Origin: Sarocladium kiliense
Taxonomy: Eukaryota > Ascomycota > Sordariomycetes > Hypocreales > Sarocladiaceae
NCBI GenBank assembly: GCA_030734395.1
Contig: JAUZTG010000029.1
Coordinates: 6,572,001 to 6,636,000, forward strand
Reading direction: 5' to 3'
Length of the DNA stretch: 64,000 nt
The first letter of the stretch is position 1. Each line of letters opens with the position of its first letter. The notes below the pieces were generated by a model. It saw only the letters and a program-made list of their open reading frames with translations, ran no database searches and had not been told where the DNA came from. Position numbers and translations under genes: made by a program. Shown here piece after piece: positions 46,207 through 57,484 of this stretch.

Positions 46207-47573
46207 CTATGAGTTTGCATCCCGAGCACTTTGCGCACTCGCGCTCATCGTTGGTCTTGTAAACGGAAGTCCACTGCTACCCGAACTTGAGGATTTGACC
46301 TTGGCCACCGCATAAACCAGCCCAGCAATGAACCCGATGAAGATTGCTGAAACGCTGCCGAACGTCACAGGCGCAGCGAAGAAAATCAGACCAGCGATGG
46401 CGATGGGCAGCTTGTTCAGGGCTCCCACCATCGAGTACGTGGTTGACGACGTGACCCGGATGCACCATGCTGAGCAGTATGAGATGAAGCTCGCAGCAAG
46501 GCCGGAGTAAACCATACCCATAATCTTGCGGTTTCGGTCGTCGATGGGGAAGTTCTTCACAAAGTTCTCGGTCGACCAGTCCTCAGTCAACAGAGAGAAG
46601 AAGAGGAGAACAGGGATCGTCAAAAGGTTGTTGTAGAACATGGCTAAGAAGGGAGTCAGTCGGTCTGGAACAGGGGAAGTAGGACGGGTACCAAAACATA
46701 CTATCAAAGTCCTTAAAGTTCATCTTCTTGATGACCTTGCGCATACCGAGCGCGTAGAGCGCCGAGCAGAAAATATTGAGGCCCATCCACGCATAACCAG
46801 CATTCAGAGTCGATAACGCTGCCGAAGTGTCAAGCTGGTCAAAGTGACCAGAGGCTGCGCTCTGAATATCCGCCCAAGCCGCAATGATGGAGCTGAACAC
46901 CATCAACCCAAAGGATAGGAGCGTCAGAGGTGACACGCTACCGCCGAACCACAGGACTTCGCCGTATGCGATTGCAATGATTGTAAGGTTCTTGAAAATT
47001 GTGAAGACGGGGACGGCAAGGTACTGGAGCGCTTTCGTGCCGGTGTAAATCATCGTAACGAGGAGCATCGAAACGGGGAACCCTGAACACTGTATCAGTC
47101 ACGCCATCTCTCACGCATGTTCCAAGAATAGCTGGCATACATTGTTTCGCGCGGTTCTTGTCGAAAGGCGCTAGGTGGCTGATGATCCCAAGATGTTTGC
47201 AAGCCATGATGGCGACGATGCAGACCACAGCCTAGAGCTTCGTCAGCAACACGGAGAAATGACATTATGCAATCGGCATAATACTGACCTGGACAGTCAG
47301 GTAGAAAAAGGTCAAGTTCCAGAACCTGCCAGAGACCACATATTTATTCACAATCGTCATGCTAATGGAGGACAAGCAGTAGGCCAGGATCGACAACGGC
47401 GCATTGTTGGTGATCCTGGTAACAGATTCGGGCAGGCTGTCGAGGGCCGGTCGTCTTGCTGGCAGAGGGGATGCAGCTGCTGATCGGGGTCTGAACCCGC
47501 CCTTCTCGACATCTGGGAAGCTCGGAGATGGTCTGCGCGCAGTGGCAAAGTCGTCGGTCTTCAGGTCTGCCAT
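46207..47573 (-). CDS. VRG4: GDP-mannose transporter Vrg4/Gmt1
   Basis: Exons 47573-47289, 47231-47141, 47082-46702 and 46643-46207 give 397 residues. This Golgi nucleotide-sugar antiporter brings GDP-mannose into the lumen in exchange for GMP, for mannosylation of proteins and lipids. A hydrophilic N-terminal tail (about 65 residues) precedes ten predicted helices. Both substrate signatures of the family are present: FYNNLLTIPVL (the FYNN motif) and GALNKLPIAIAG (the GALNK motif). TIVNKYVVSGRFWNLTFFYLTVQ and VFTIFKNLTIIAIAYGEVLWF are also typical. The C-terminus is Ser/Thr-rich. The joins recreate KQWFPVSML and the FYNN helix. GDP-mannose transport is essential for cell-wall mannan in fungi. 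Confidence 0.93.
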
Positions 47574-48772
47574 GGCGAAGGTAGTCGTGATGCGACAAGG
47601 GGATTGAATGCGGTTTCGAGGGTCAGGTCGAGAGTGACAGTGGTCAAGTGGAGAGCAGAAAAGAATGGCAGACACCACCAGGGTCTAATATTGCTGGTTT
47701 GCGAAGCTCATCAGAAAGTATGACATTGAATGCTGGGACGCAGAAGTACACCCTTTGACGAGAAAAGCTGCCCCTTTCCTGGTGGTGCACATCTGCAGGG
47801 ACGCGTCGGCATGCAACTCTTTTGGGGTTGGGCGTGAGGAGGGAGGGGCACGCACCTCTCTGTCAATACGACAGCGTGCGCGGAATTAGAGCCGACAGAA
47901 GAGTTGCCATGCACTGAAAAACAGTGAAGGACACGGCACTGCTGAAGATGATTCTGCCTTTCAATCTCATCCCTTGGCGCCAGTCTTTCTGCCATCTGTT
48001 GCACAGTGGTTTTGCTTGTCTCGGACGATAGTGTTTGTGCCCCGCCAGCTTCATGCCCAGGGCACCTGCCATGGTTTGCTGCGCCGTCTCATGACTTTCT
48101 ATCACACCGCGGCGGATGCCCCCTCGTCCTGTTTTGCCCGTTTTCTGAGGGGGTAGCAATTCGTGTGCTGATTGGACCGAGTATGTCTGGTACTTGTATT
48201 TGAGGGTCTGAAATTGCTGCATCTCATCATCAACGCAGGTTCTCTAAGCTAGGCAAGGCAATGGTCAAATCGGGCAAGAACAAGCCTCATCTCCGCTAAG
48301 CCACATTGGAATATGCCATGGCAACATTCCCAGAATCGATGAGACTGACAGAATAATGATCAGATTTATCGGCGTATGGAGCTGCAAGGAATTTTTAACG
48401 AAAGACTCAGGAGTCTAATCCGTATGGCATTTGAGAAACACATCGAAACAAGTTGATCTACCACAGTCTGCATCACGGTAAATCGGCTTGCCACTGTGGG
48501 GCATGTGCTTTCGGATAGCGAAGGTACAACCACAGAGACAACGCCTCGCACTCTCCAATTCAATCACAAGCCCCGCTCCCTCTCCAACCTGCCTTCAGTC
48601 TTTCTTCAGCTATCGTGACTCCCCCGACAGAGCAGAAGATAGAATCCTGCCGCTGTGCAAACACATGTTTCAACGACTTCCACGCTGCCTCTCTCGCTAT
48701 ACTCCATCGCACATTGCCGCACACACTGCAAGGATCCCAAGCACACTCGCCTGGTGCTCTTCTGACGCCACC
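47574..48772. other. Divergent promoter region VRG4/aminopeptidase P
   Basis: A 1.2 kb spacer. The last 108 bp (from 48665) are an in-frame extension of aminopeptidase P that could be coding. The rest holds no recognised gene. Confidence 0.45.
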
Positions 48773-50806
48773 ATGGCCAAGGTCGATACCACCAGCAGGC
48801 TCGCCGAGCTCAGACGGCTTATGGCTGAGAAGAATGTTCAAGTCTACAGTTAGTTATTCCAATGCTAATATCTGAGGCAAAGCCCGCTCTCCTGACAATC
48901 CCAAGTTGTTCCGTCTGAGGATAGCCACTCATCTGAGTACATTGCGTCGTGTGATGCGCGTCGTGCCTACATTTCTGGCTTCACCGGCTCAGCTGGCTGT
49001 GCTGTAGTCACCCAGGACAAAGCCGCCCTCGCTACCGACGGCCGTTACTTTAGCCAGGCTGCTGCCGAGCTAGATGATAACTGGACTTTGCTCAAGCAGG
49101 GACTGCAAGATGTCCCGACCTGGCAGGACTGGTCTGCCGACGAGTCAGCCGGTGGGAAGACCGTCGCAGTTGACCCTACTCTATTGCCTGTCGCAGCCGT
49201 AGGCAAACTTGCAGAAAAGATCGAAAAACAGGGTGGCAAGCAGCTTCTGCCCTTGGATGTGAACCTGGTTGATGCAGTTTGGGCCAAGGACCGGCCAGCA
49301 CAGCCCAGTCAACCTGTGACAGTGCTCTCCGACGATTTTGCTGGCAAGTCTGTCTCTGCCAAAATTGCCGATCTGAGACAGGAGCTCGAGAAGAAATCCT
49401 CTCCTGGCTTTGTCGTATCCATGCTAGATGAGGTGGCCTGGCTCTTCAACTTGCGTGGAAGCGATATCCCCCACAATCCCGTCTTCTTCTCATATGCCAT
49501 AGTGACTCCAGAAGTGGCAACCCTGTACGTCGATGAGTCGAAGCTTGATGACGCTTGTCGTTCCCACCTCAAGTCCAATAAGGTTGAGGTCAAGCCTTAT
49601 GGCGACATTTTTGGTGACTGTCAAAAGCTCCATGCCGACGTCAAGCAAAAGGCTGAGTCCGGCTCGGGCTCATCCACTGGAAGCTTCCTCATCTCAAACA
49701 AGGCATCCTGGGCATTGAAGATCGCACTAGGGGGTGACGGCTCCGTCGAAGACATCCGAAGCCCCATTGGTGATGCCAAGGCCATCAAGAACGACACTGA
49801 GATTGCTGGCATGCGTGCGTGTCATGTTCGAGATGGTGCTGCGCTCATTGAGTACTTCGCATGGCTTGAAGATCAGCTTGTCGCAAAGAAAGCTCGTCTG
49901 GACGAGGTCGACGGTGCAGACAAGCTCCAAGAATTTCGTGAAAAGCAAAAGCACTTCGTTGGATTATCTTTCAGGGCTATCTCCTCCACAGGCGCAAAGT
50001 AGGTCCCCCATCGGTCTTAATCTGTTTAGATGAATGAACAAGGAACTGACTGGCTCGATAGTGCCGCCATGATTCACTACGGACCGCAAAAGGAGTCTTG
50101 TGCTGTCATCGACCCCGAAGCCATCTACCTTTGCGATTCCGGTGGCCAGTACATTGATGGAACTACAGACACAACTCGCACACTTCACTTCGGGAACCCC
50201 ACCGACATGGAGAAGGAGGCTTACACTCTGGTTCTGAAAGGTCACATCGCCCTGGATATGGCTGTGTTCCCCAAAGGAACCACCGGCTTCGCTTTGGACA
50301 GCATGGCAAGGCAGCACCTCTGGGTTCGTCTACCACTCCAATTTTTGCAACAGGATTGAATAATTGACCTGGATCAGATGAACGGCCTTGACTACAGACA
50401 TGGTACAGGCCACGGTGTGGGCTCCTATCTTAATGTTCACGAAGGTCCTATCGGCATCGGCACCCGCGTCCAGTACACTGAGGTGGCCCTGAGTGCAGGA
50501 AACGTCATCTCGAATGAGCCGGGCTACTACGAGGATGGCAAGTTTGGTATCCGAATCGAGAACATCATCATCGTCAAGGAAACCGAGACGAAGCATACAT
50601 TCGGTGACAAGCCATTCCTCGGATTCGAGCACGTCACCATGGTTCCTTACTGCCGCAACCTGATCGACGTCAACCTCTTGACTCCCGCGGAGAAGGAATG
50701 GCTCAATGCCTACAACGCCGAGGTGCTGGAGAAGACACGGGGCTTCTTCGACGGTGACAAGCTAACGACGGCTTGGCTTGAGAGGGAGACGCAGCCGATT
50801 GCATAA
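48773..50806 (+). CDS. AMPP: Xaa-Pro aminopeptidase P
   Basis: Exons 48773-48848, 48906-49998, 50062-50323 and 50378-50806 give 619 residues, close to the 613-620 usual for fungal aminopeptidase P. The enzyme removes the N-terminal residue when proline is second; it is a dimanganese M24B metallopeptidase. Three creatinase-like blocks are seen: YIVPSEDSHSSEYIA and GFTGSAGCAVV, the central domain, then the catalytic pita-bread domain. Metal ligands lie in LCDSGGQYIDGTTDTTRT (both Asp), HGTGHGVGSYLNVHEGP (His) and NEPGYYEDGKFGIRIEN (both Glu). An in-frame ATG at 48665 would add 36 residues that look like a mitochondrial presequence. The exon 1 acceptor is AAG and the exon 3 donor is GTTCGT, both non-consensus. 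The stop lies only 36 bp from the FUN14 stop. Confidence 0.93.
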
Positions 50807-50842
50807 CGGCACCACTTGTATTACATATGGAGGGGTAGTCTA

Positions 50843-51429
50843 TCATAGCCGCACAAAAGCAGCTAATGTAAAGGTCAAAGCAAACGAAGAAACAAACCAC
50901 GGGTTGTTTTGTGTCCTCTCCCATAGATGGAGCTTCTTCAGGATCTTGTCCGCGCCAACCAGGTGAGGGATGTCAAGTCCTTGCCGAGCAGCAATCTGCA
51001 TGATGTTGTTAGCCTCCTGGAACCGAGCACATAATGACGCGAGCTCAACTTACATGTAAAACAAGTGTAGCCAGTCCTCCCAGGATTGCCAAAGTCCGTG
51101 AGAAAATCGCCACAACAACACCAGCGGCAAAGCCTACAAAGGTCGCGGTCAACCACTGACTCCGGTCGAAACAGTCCGGCAACTCATTGTTTATTTTACT
51201 GACCTGTGAGACTGCCACTCGAGATCTGACGAACGGTCTCTGACGAAATGTTCGAGTCAGGGACGATGGAGTCTCGTCCAGCTGGCACGAGAGACATGCG
51301 CTGCGAAGAGTAAAGCATGGAGCGAGGGTGCTGCCGAGTGAGGTTGTATGCGCCCATGCAGACTGCTGCGCTTGCGCCGCCGGCACCGAGCGCTAGGGCG
51401 GTTCTGCGCATGGCGAAAACTCGGCTCAT
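50843..51429 (-). CDS. FUN14-domain mitochondrial membrane protein
   Basis: Exons 51429-51204, 51133-51054 and 50995-50843 give 152 residues. FUN14 proteins are small outer-membrane mitochondrial proteins; mammalian FUNDC1 is a mitophagy receptor, while the fungal role is less clear. The basic N-terminus (MSRVFAMRRTALALGAG) suits mitochondrial targeting. The FUN14 core is RQISSGSLTGFAAGVVVAIF, then SRTLAILGGLATLVLH and ARQGLDIP. A second hydrophobic segment ends the protein (SSFALTFTLAAFVRL). The first acceptor was placed at TTTGTAG because this gives the family SGSxxGxxAG spacing and the right phase; two nearer AG sites break the frame. Product family is well supported, function is not. Confidence 0.82.
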
Positions 51430-52089
51430 GGTTGGTGAGTGAGATGCGATGTTTGTCTTCCGTTTTGAGTGTTGTAAACTGGCGGGGGAGGTTGAATGAT
51501 TGGAAGGGCGAGTTTGGGGAAGGGAGGTGCTGTTGTTGTAATCGGAGCTATGATGAAATCATCGATGGGCCTTGGGCGGGTCTGGACAGCCGGGGGGGTG
51601 GCTGATCAACAACGCCAATGGAGGAGCTTCGGCGACGGCTCCGGGTCGGGTTGGATAATGAATTATTTGCAGGCAAGCTTTAGACAAGTAGGTATTATTG
51701 TGATTTTTGGATGTGATATCGATGCATTTGGGAAAAGACGCTCTGGTGCTGCGCTTGTGCTTTGTTTACGGATCGAGTTCACCGTCCCGATTCATCAAGA
51801 CTTCCGGTTTGCAAACACAAAGGTGTAGTTTTTTGTATTCCCGCCGTTGCCATCTGGCCCAGTATTCCGTTCCTCATCTTCCATGACTGACACAGTACCA
51901 TCTGGTATCAATTGCGAAACGCCAGTCGCTGCCCATATATAAACACCTTCAGGTGGAAGGGACAGCAGTCCCAAAGCCATCGTGGCACACGAATTCCAAC
52001 AACGCCTTTGAAACAATAAGATCCGCCAAAATCAAACCCGAAGGACGAAGAATTGTCCAAGCAAACATGCAGGTGGGTCGTGGAGTCCC
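51430..52089. other. Intergenic between FUN14 start and CENP-A end
   Basis: A 660 bp spacer with the FUN14 promoter and the CENP-A 3' UTR. No gene was seen. Confidence 0.5.
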
Positions 52090-52655
52090 TCAGCCGAGGC
52101 CACCCCAGATTCCACGGATTCGTCTTGCTAATTGGATGTCCTTTTGCATAATAGTCACCCTCTTTGCGTGAATGGCGCATAAGTTCGCGTCCTCGAAGAG
52201 GTACACCATGTATGCTTCCGCTGCTTCTTGCAATGCTTGAATGGCCTGGCTTTGCCATCTGAACTCTGAACCCACGGGTCGGAAATCCATGCCAATCTCG
52301 CGCACCTGAACACCAGAATATTAGATAAGGGCAAAAGTGAGAAAGCATTATGGCTGTTGAACTCACAAGGCGGGCAAATGGTAATTTGAGCATTAACAGC
52401 TTTGTGCTGCTCTGGTATCTGCGGATCTCCCTCAATGCGACAGTGCCGGGCTTGTACCGTCGCTTCGGCGCAACGTAGACAGGATCACCGGCTGTTCAGA
52501 AAGTTAGCGCAAGATCTTGCGAAGCTTCACTTCACTGCTCAGCAAAGCGTACCTTTGATGTCTCCCGGTCTGGGTTTCCAGTTCGGTGGAGGGCGGGTCG
52601 CAAGGTCTTTGCCCGGGCGCCACTTCTTCTTTGCTTGTGCGGTTTTGGGCGCCAT
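52090..52655 (-). CDS. CSE4: Centromeric histone H3 variant CENP-A (Cse4)
   Basis: Exons 52655-52553, 52491-52367 and 52305-52090 give 147 residues. CENP-A replaces H3 in centromeric nucleosomes and specifies where the kinetochore forms. The histone fold is intact: YKPGTVALREIRRYQSSTKL, LPFARLVREIGMDF, AIQALQEAAEAYMVYLFED and NLCAIHAKRVTIMQKDIQLA. It is not canonical H3: the ARTKQTARKSTGG tail is absent, and loop 1 carries extra residues (FRPVGSEFRW instead of the shorter FKTDLRF). The Trp in FRWQ and the ending RRIRGIWGGLG are CENP-A-like. The tail is very short (about 45 residues), basic and Pro-rich (KKKWRPGK, RPPPNWKPRPG). Introns interrupt the tail and the region after helix alpha-1; canonical H3 has different intron positions. 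The gene is divergent from the derlin gene. Confidence 0.93.
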
Positions 52656-53641
52656 TGCAGCGGGTTCGTGGTATGATGCGTTTGGAGATGTAGAGTGTTA
52701 CACGCGCTGTGCGCAAGAAGCGTATCCGTTCGCAAGGAACGCGTCGTCGAAGATGCAGTCGCCAGTGAGGAAGAGATGGGGTTTTTCGCGATGAAAGAAG
52801 AGCGCAGGCTAATCGGAAGCAAATACTGTAGAGTTGCGTGTCGTGTTTGTGTGTTCGTAGGATTGGAGAGCAGAATTGAGCGAAGGTCGGGTCTTTCGTT
52901 TCTTTGTGTGCACGTCGTGAATCTTTTACAGGGAAGGTAGGAAATGACAGGGGACGGGCGTAGCTTCCATTTACCTGAACGCGTCCAGGCTCCCCAGCCC
53001 CGCGTTTTTCTGTAGCCGCATTGCGCGCCACAGTCGTTGCGCCACACTCCAGCCACACTATTCTAGCCTCTTTGACTGATTTGTTACTTCTTCTATACTA
53101 GCGCATTTTTGCATTTATGAGATCTCGGTGAAGTTGAGTTGCTCCCCAGATGTGGCATGAGATGGTTTCGAGAGTCAGGAAAGGGTAGTATATTGGGCAA
53201 AGTAACTTAACTGTAGACCAAGGCTCGTCAGGTTTTAGGCTACAAAGGTTATGTGGATTAGCAGTTTGTCAGATCCCACTGTTCGTGACAGGAACAACCA
53301 GCGGTTCCCAGAGCTTGGGGTGCAGCTCTCAAAGGGTCTTAGTGGCGTGGGTTTCCCGCCGGCTGTGAGGCCACTTCATCCGTACACCATCATCGGAGCT
53401 GACACAGTTGCTTTGTCCCGTTTGGCTTGCAGCAATGCAATCAACCTTCCATCTACCTTGAAAAGCATTCACTTCTTTTTTCTTCGTTTACCTCTTTGGA
53501 GAGTTTCTTTCAGTTCATACTTTTCGAGCCACAGCATCCGTCGGCACTCCACTAGTGCACAACGGTAGCCTCGCCCCTCCAAACTACGAACGAACAACGA
53601 AGGGGAGACACAACCGCCGCACAATTCGAGCCTGACGGGCC
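52656..53641. other. Divergent promoter region CENP-A/derlin
   Basis: A 986 bp spacer. Overlapping short frames on both strands near 52.7-53.05 kb come from the CENP-A leader and look non-coding. No gene was seen. Confidence 0.5.
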
Positions 53642-54484
53642 ATGGATCAAGTCATGGATGGAGGCGCTCTCCCTCTGGAGGCATGGTTCTGGGAGATGCC
53701 TACATGCACACGCTGGTGGACCCTTGCGACCGTCCTCACGAGTGCTCTGGTGCAGTGCCAGGTTGTCACACCATTCCAGCTCTTCTACAGCTTCCGTGCT
53801 GTCTTTATCAAACGCCAGGTAAGTCAAAGTATAGTGTTGTTGTTCGTACTGGTGACCTGTCGAGCATTCAAACACGAGGGTCGTCGCAACTGATATGAAT
53901 CGATACTAACATCTCTGTGACAGTACTGGCGATTAGCCACGACGTTCCTCTACTTCGGGCCCTTCTCGCTCGACCTGCTCTTCCACATATACTTCCTCCA
54001 GCGTTATTCGCGTCTCCTCGAGGAGTCTTCAGGTCGATCGCCTGCACACTTCTCCTGGCTTCTGCTGTATGCAACGACATGTCTGATCCTCATGTCCCCG
54101 CTCGTATCGATGCCTTTCCTTGGCCATCCGCTTTCTTCAACCCTCGTTTACATATGGTCAAGGCGGAACCCAGATACGAGACTTAGCTTCCTAGGTCTGC
54201 TTGTGTTTACTGCGCCATACTTGCCTTGGGTGCTGATGGGCTTCAGCCTCGTTATGCACGGTACTGTTCCGAGAGATGAGATTATGGGCGTCGTTATTGG
54301 CCACGTTTGGTACTTCTTCTCGGACGTTTACCCGCCTCTGCACAACGGATCTCGCCCTCTTGATCCGCCTTTCTGGTGGAGAAGGATGTTCGAGCGTAGG
54401 CCTGCCATCGAAACGGCCGAAGATATCAACAATGATGCCCTGGTGGCTGGACCGAGAGAGGTCGGTGCGCCTGAGGTGCAATAA
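53642..54484 (+). CDS. Derlin (Der1-like ER-associated degradation factor)
   Basis: Exons 53642-53818 and 53924-54484 give 245 residues. Derlins are rhomboid-like pseudoproteases of the ER membrane that help move misfolded proteins to the cytosol for degradation (ERAD). The N-terminus (LPLEAWFWEMPTCTRWWTLA) matches the family start. VTPFQLFYSFRAVF, then QYWRLATTFLYFGPFSLDLL and the motif RYSRLLEESSGRSPAHFSWL follow, then several hydrophobic helices and WYFFSDVYPPLHNGSRPLDPP, also typical. There is no rhomboid catalytic Ser-His pair, as expected. The ATG at 53642 has a good context; a second in-frame ATG four codons later is possible. It could be Dfm1-like or Der1-like; the length and charged, short tail do not decide this. 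Confidence 0.92.
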
Positions 54485-55220
54485 AATGCTGTGGCGTCGT
54501 CAGGCCGTGCGGATTGGTCCTGTGCTCGGCATGGTGGAAGAAGAGGCTGAGATCAATCCCGACAACTTGTAGTCTGTGAATTCGCCGGCCCTGGCGAGCC
54601 GCAAGACTTCTTTGTATGCCGGTATCTTTCTATGATTCTCATGGCGATAGGCTTGCGACGGCGTTTAGGTTCAAGGATCGGGTACATCACGACATGTTCC
54701 TTCGAGACCCATACCCAGTCTCATTTGCATTTTTAGGAGTTCGGAATAGACATCCAATGGGAATGATCTGGTTCACAACGCAGAATCCCGGGCAGGTCCA
54801 TGATTTCTGCTTGTCTTGGACCGTAGACCCCTGAAAAGATGCATGAGTAGCCCAGCCGTGTAGCCGTATAGTGTCAGCAATTGATGTAGGATGAGCATGC
54901 TATACGGCTTAGTGGCAACAATCAGCCAAGTCAGAGTTTAGAAGGCCGTTGGCGCTGACGACAGGCGAAATGACGCCATGTGTCGGCATCGCCAAAATGC
55001 CCCGCTGGCTCCAGCCAACCCCTCCACCGTGGGTGAGTCGGCAACAGGCACTGGAGGGCGGGAGACATTTTTACAGGGACCAGTTGCGGCTTGCTTATTC
55101 GGCTTCTTTTTCCACGTTTCCTGAACAACAGTTCTCGATCACTGCGCTACAATATTCATCAGTCTCACCTGACTGTGACCTCGTCAAAGCTCTGAGAATC
55201 CGCGGCACTGAATTTGCAAG
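54485..55220. other. Intergenic between derlin and ADI1
   Basis: A 736 bp spacer with 3' UTR of derlin and promoter of ADI1 on the same strand. No gene was recognised. Confidence 0.5.
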
Positions 55221-55852
55221 ATGAAGGCCTACATGTACGATAACTTGCCGGTATGTCACCTCAGCTGCCCTTCTCCCCTTTGGGCGCATTTACTCATTCA
55301 TCGTTCCAGGGCGACCAGCGTCTGGCCCACGACTCTGGCCGCGCCGTCGATGTCGAAGCTCTCAGAAAGATTGGCGTCCTCTACTACCGTCTCCCTGAGC
55401 TGGAAGGTGTCAACAAGGTCGCCGAAGAGCGCGGCTACAAGAACCGTGATGAGATCGTTGTCTCGCCAGAGAAGATGGGCGAAGTGTATGAGGATAAGGT
55501 TAAGATGTTTTTCGACGAGCACCTGCACGAGGATGAGGAGATTCGGTACATTCGGGGGGGCCAGGGCTATTTCGACGTTCGGAGCGAGGATGACGACTGG
55601 TTGAGGATCCAACTCGAGAAGGACGACATGATCATCCTTCCAGCCGGTATATATCACCGCTTTACTACCGACGAGTCAAACGTAAGTCAAAAAACACAAT
55701 CGCTCTCCCCATCGACTCGGTGCTGACTCTGCCAGTATGTGCATGCCATGCGATTATTCAAGGAGGAACCCAAGTGGACGCCGCTCAACAGGTCCTCCGC
55801 CCTGGATGAGAACCAGCACCGTCAGGCATATGTTAGCCAATTCTTGAACTAA
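55221..55852 (+). CDS. ADI1: Acireductone dioxygenase (methionine salvage)
   Basis: Exons 55221-55250, 55310-55681 and 55736-55852 give 172 residues, the family length. ADI1 is a cupin enzyme that oxidises the acireductone made by enolase-phosphatase to formate and 2-keto-4-methylthiobutyrate, the last carbon step of methionine salvage; with Ni2+ instead of Fe2+ it gives a non-productive reaction. Metal ligands are visible in FFDEHLHEDEEIRYI (His, His, Glu) and in PAGIYHRFT (His), inside the cupin barrel. The first exon is only ten codons (MKAYMYDNLP), a common fungal pattern. UTR4, which makes its substrate, is at the other end of the window. Confidence 0.94.
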
Positions 55853-56380
55853 TTTCCAGCAATAAAAGAGTTTCTTCAAACCTACAAACGTGCGGTAGTG
55901 AGTGCGCGATAGCAGAACAACCTCCAGTCCCAAAGGACGTCATATTGCTGCGCCCGCTCTTGTCCGCCTTTACAATAATCGTGATTAATTGGACCACGAG
56001 TCTTATTATTTGCAGTTCATTAATAATCGAGGGAGTCTTTGTGAACGTACTCGAGCTTTGGTGGAAGCAATGTCTGTTAGTCGTAACGTTGGACGCTCCC
56101 GCTTTGCACTAACAACATGCAACACAACGACCACTTCCGGTCAGTAACACAGTGGAAGCCCACTTTCACCACAAGCATCAATCGCGCCGCTTGAGCCTAG
56201 GCCTTGCGTCCTCCCATCCAGCACCGCCTTTGAATGCTCGACCTTAGATTCTGCGAGTGCCACCTCAACTTTCTATCCTTTGTCGTCCATCTAATTGCCC
56301 TACCACCACGGGATTGCTAATATAGGGCCAACTAATCCGGTGCCAAATCGACCATGGTGATGCGCCTCATTGGATAAGCC
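55853..56380. other. Intergenic with uORF before SDR gene
   Basis: A 528 bp spacer between ADI1 and the SDR gene. It holds a short uORF at 56354-56377. No other gene was seen. Confidence 0.5.
56354..56377 (+). promoter_or_regulatory. uORF just upstream of SDR start
   Basis: ACCATGG at 56354 opens a seven-codon frame (MVMRLIG) that stops at 56377, three bases before the SDR ATG. Its context is at least as good as that of the main start, so it may regulate translation if the transcript includes it. Confidence 0.6.
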
Positions 56381-57484
56381 ATGGACGCCCGAGGAGATGG
56401 ACAGGACCAGAGCGATGCCGGGAAGCTCAGGCTCGAGCTGCCTGCGAGCTGCGATCCACCGCAGCCGGGAGCTCCTACTCGACAGCTTGTATGGATAGTA
56501 CGTGCCAGAGTCGACTCTCTATGACAATCCGCATCGTATGACTCGACGTTTCTAACTGTCTCACTGTAGGTCTTCGGCGGTACGGGTCATATGGGAAGAT
56601 CTCTCGTTAAGTTCGCATTGGCCCGTGACGACATCGTCGTCTGTGTCGGTCGTACTGGCGAGGTTTCGGCACATGAACCTCCGCCACCTAACGAGAACTG
56701 CCTGCGCACGTCTTGTGAGGTCAGATCACGGCAGTCCGTGTGCAGCGTGGTCGAACAGGCACTTGCGACTTTTGAGCGCATCGATGTGGTAGCGAACTGC
56801 TCAGGTTATGGGGTCATTGGTGCTTGCGAGGACCAGGACGAACATGACCTACGCAACCAATTTGAGACCAACTTCATGGGGACTGTACACATCATTCAGG
56901 CCACTCTTCCCTACTTCAGACGACAGAATGGGGGACGGTACCTAATATTCAGCTCTACATCTGGAGCATTGGGAGTTCCGGGGCTCGGGCCATACTGCGC
57001 CAGCAAGTACGCGGTTGAAGGCCTCATCGAGGCCATGCTCTACGAGACAGATGTCTTCAGCATCAAGTCTACTCTTATCGAGCCTGGACTTGTCCGTCGC
57101 GATGATCCAGCCACGGCAGACGACCCCCTTCCTACTTGGGGACATTTCCTCATCAAGCCGCCCAGCGAGAACTATTCTAGCGCGACATCGCCCGCCCTGC
57201 ATGCTAAGCGAATGGTACAGTGGCTTGGAGACAGGCAGCCCACGAGTGCTGTCAAGTGTGCAGAGCTGGTTTGGCAACTGGCTCATTGTTCGTATCCCCC
57301 ACTACGTCTTCTCTTGGGAAGCTACGCCATTGAGAGTATTCGAGATCGCATGAGATCTGTGACTGAGGAACTCGAGGACTGGAAGCATCTCAACTTCCCC
57401 GTGGCGCCGGAGACTGAACGAGATAGCCCAGCGGATGATAGTCAGGGCCCAGAAGGGGCTCAGGATGGCGCTGGTGACAACTAG
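56381..57484 (+). CDS. Short-chain dehydrogenase/reductase
   Basis: Exons 56381-56497 and 56570-57484 give 343 residues. A classical SDR fold: the cofactor loop is IVFGGTGHMGRSL (a TGxxxGxG variant with Gly residues at 42-46), followed by a strand ending CVGRTG. DVVANCSGYGVIG stands for the NNAG motif, and the catalytic Ser and Tyr-x-x-x-Lys are in LIFSSTSGALG and YCASKYAVEG. EPGLVRRD follows as in SDR family members with a PG motif. The last 60 residues are acidic and Ser-rich. Substrate is unknown; the cofactor choice cannot be told safely. Exon 1 encodes a Pro/Asp-rich peptide. The ATG at 56381 is preceded by a uORF ending three bases before it. Confidence 0.85.
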
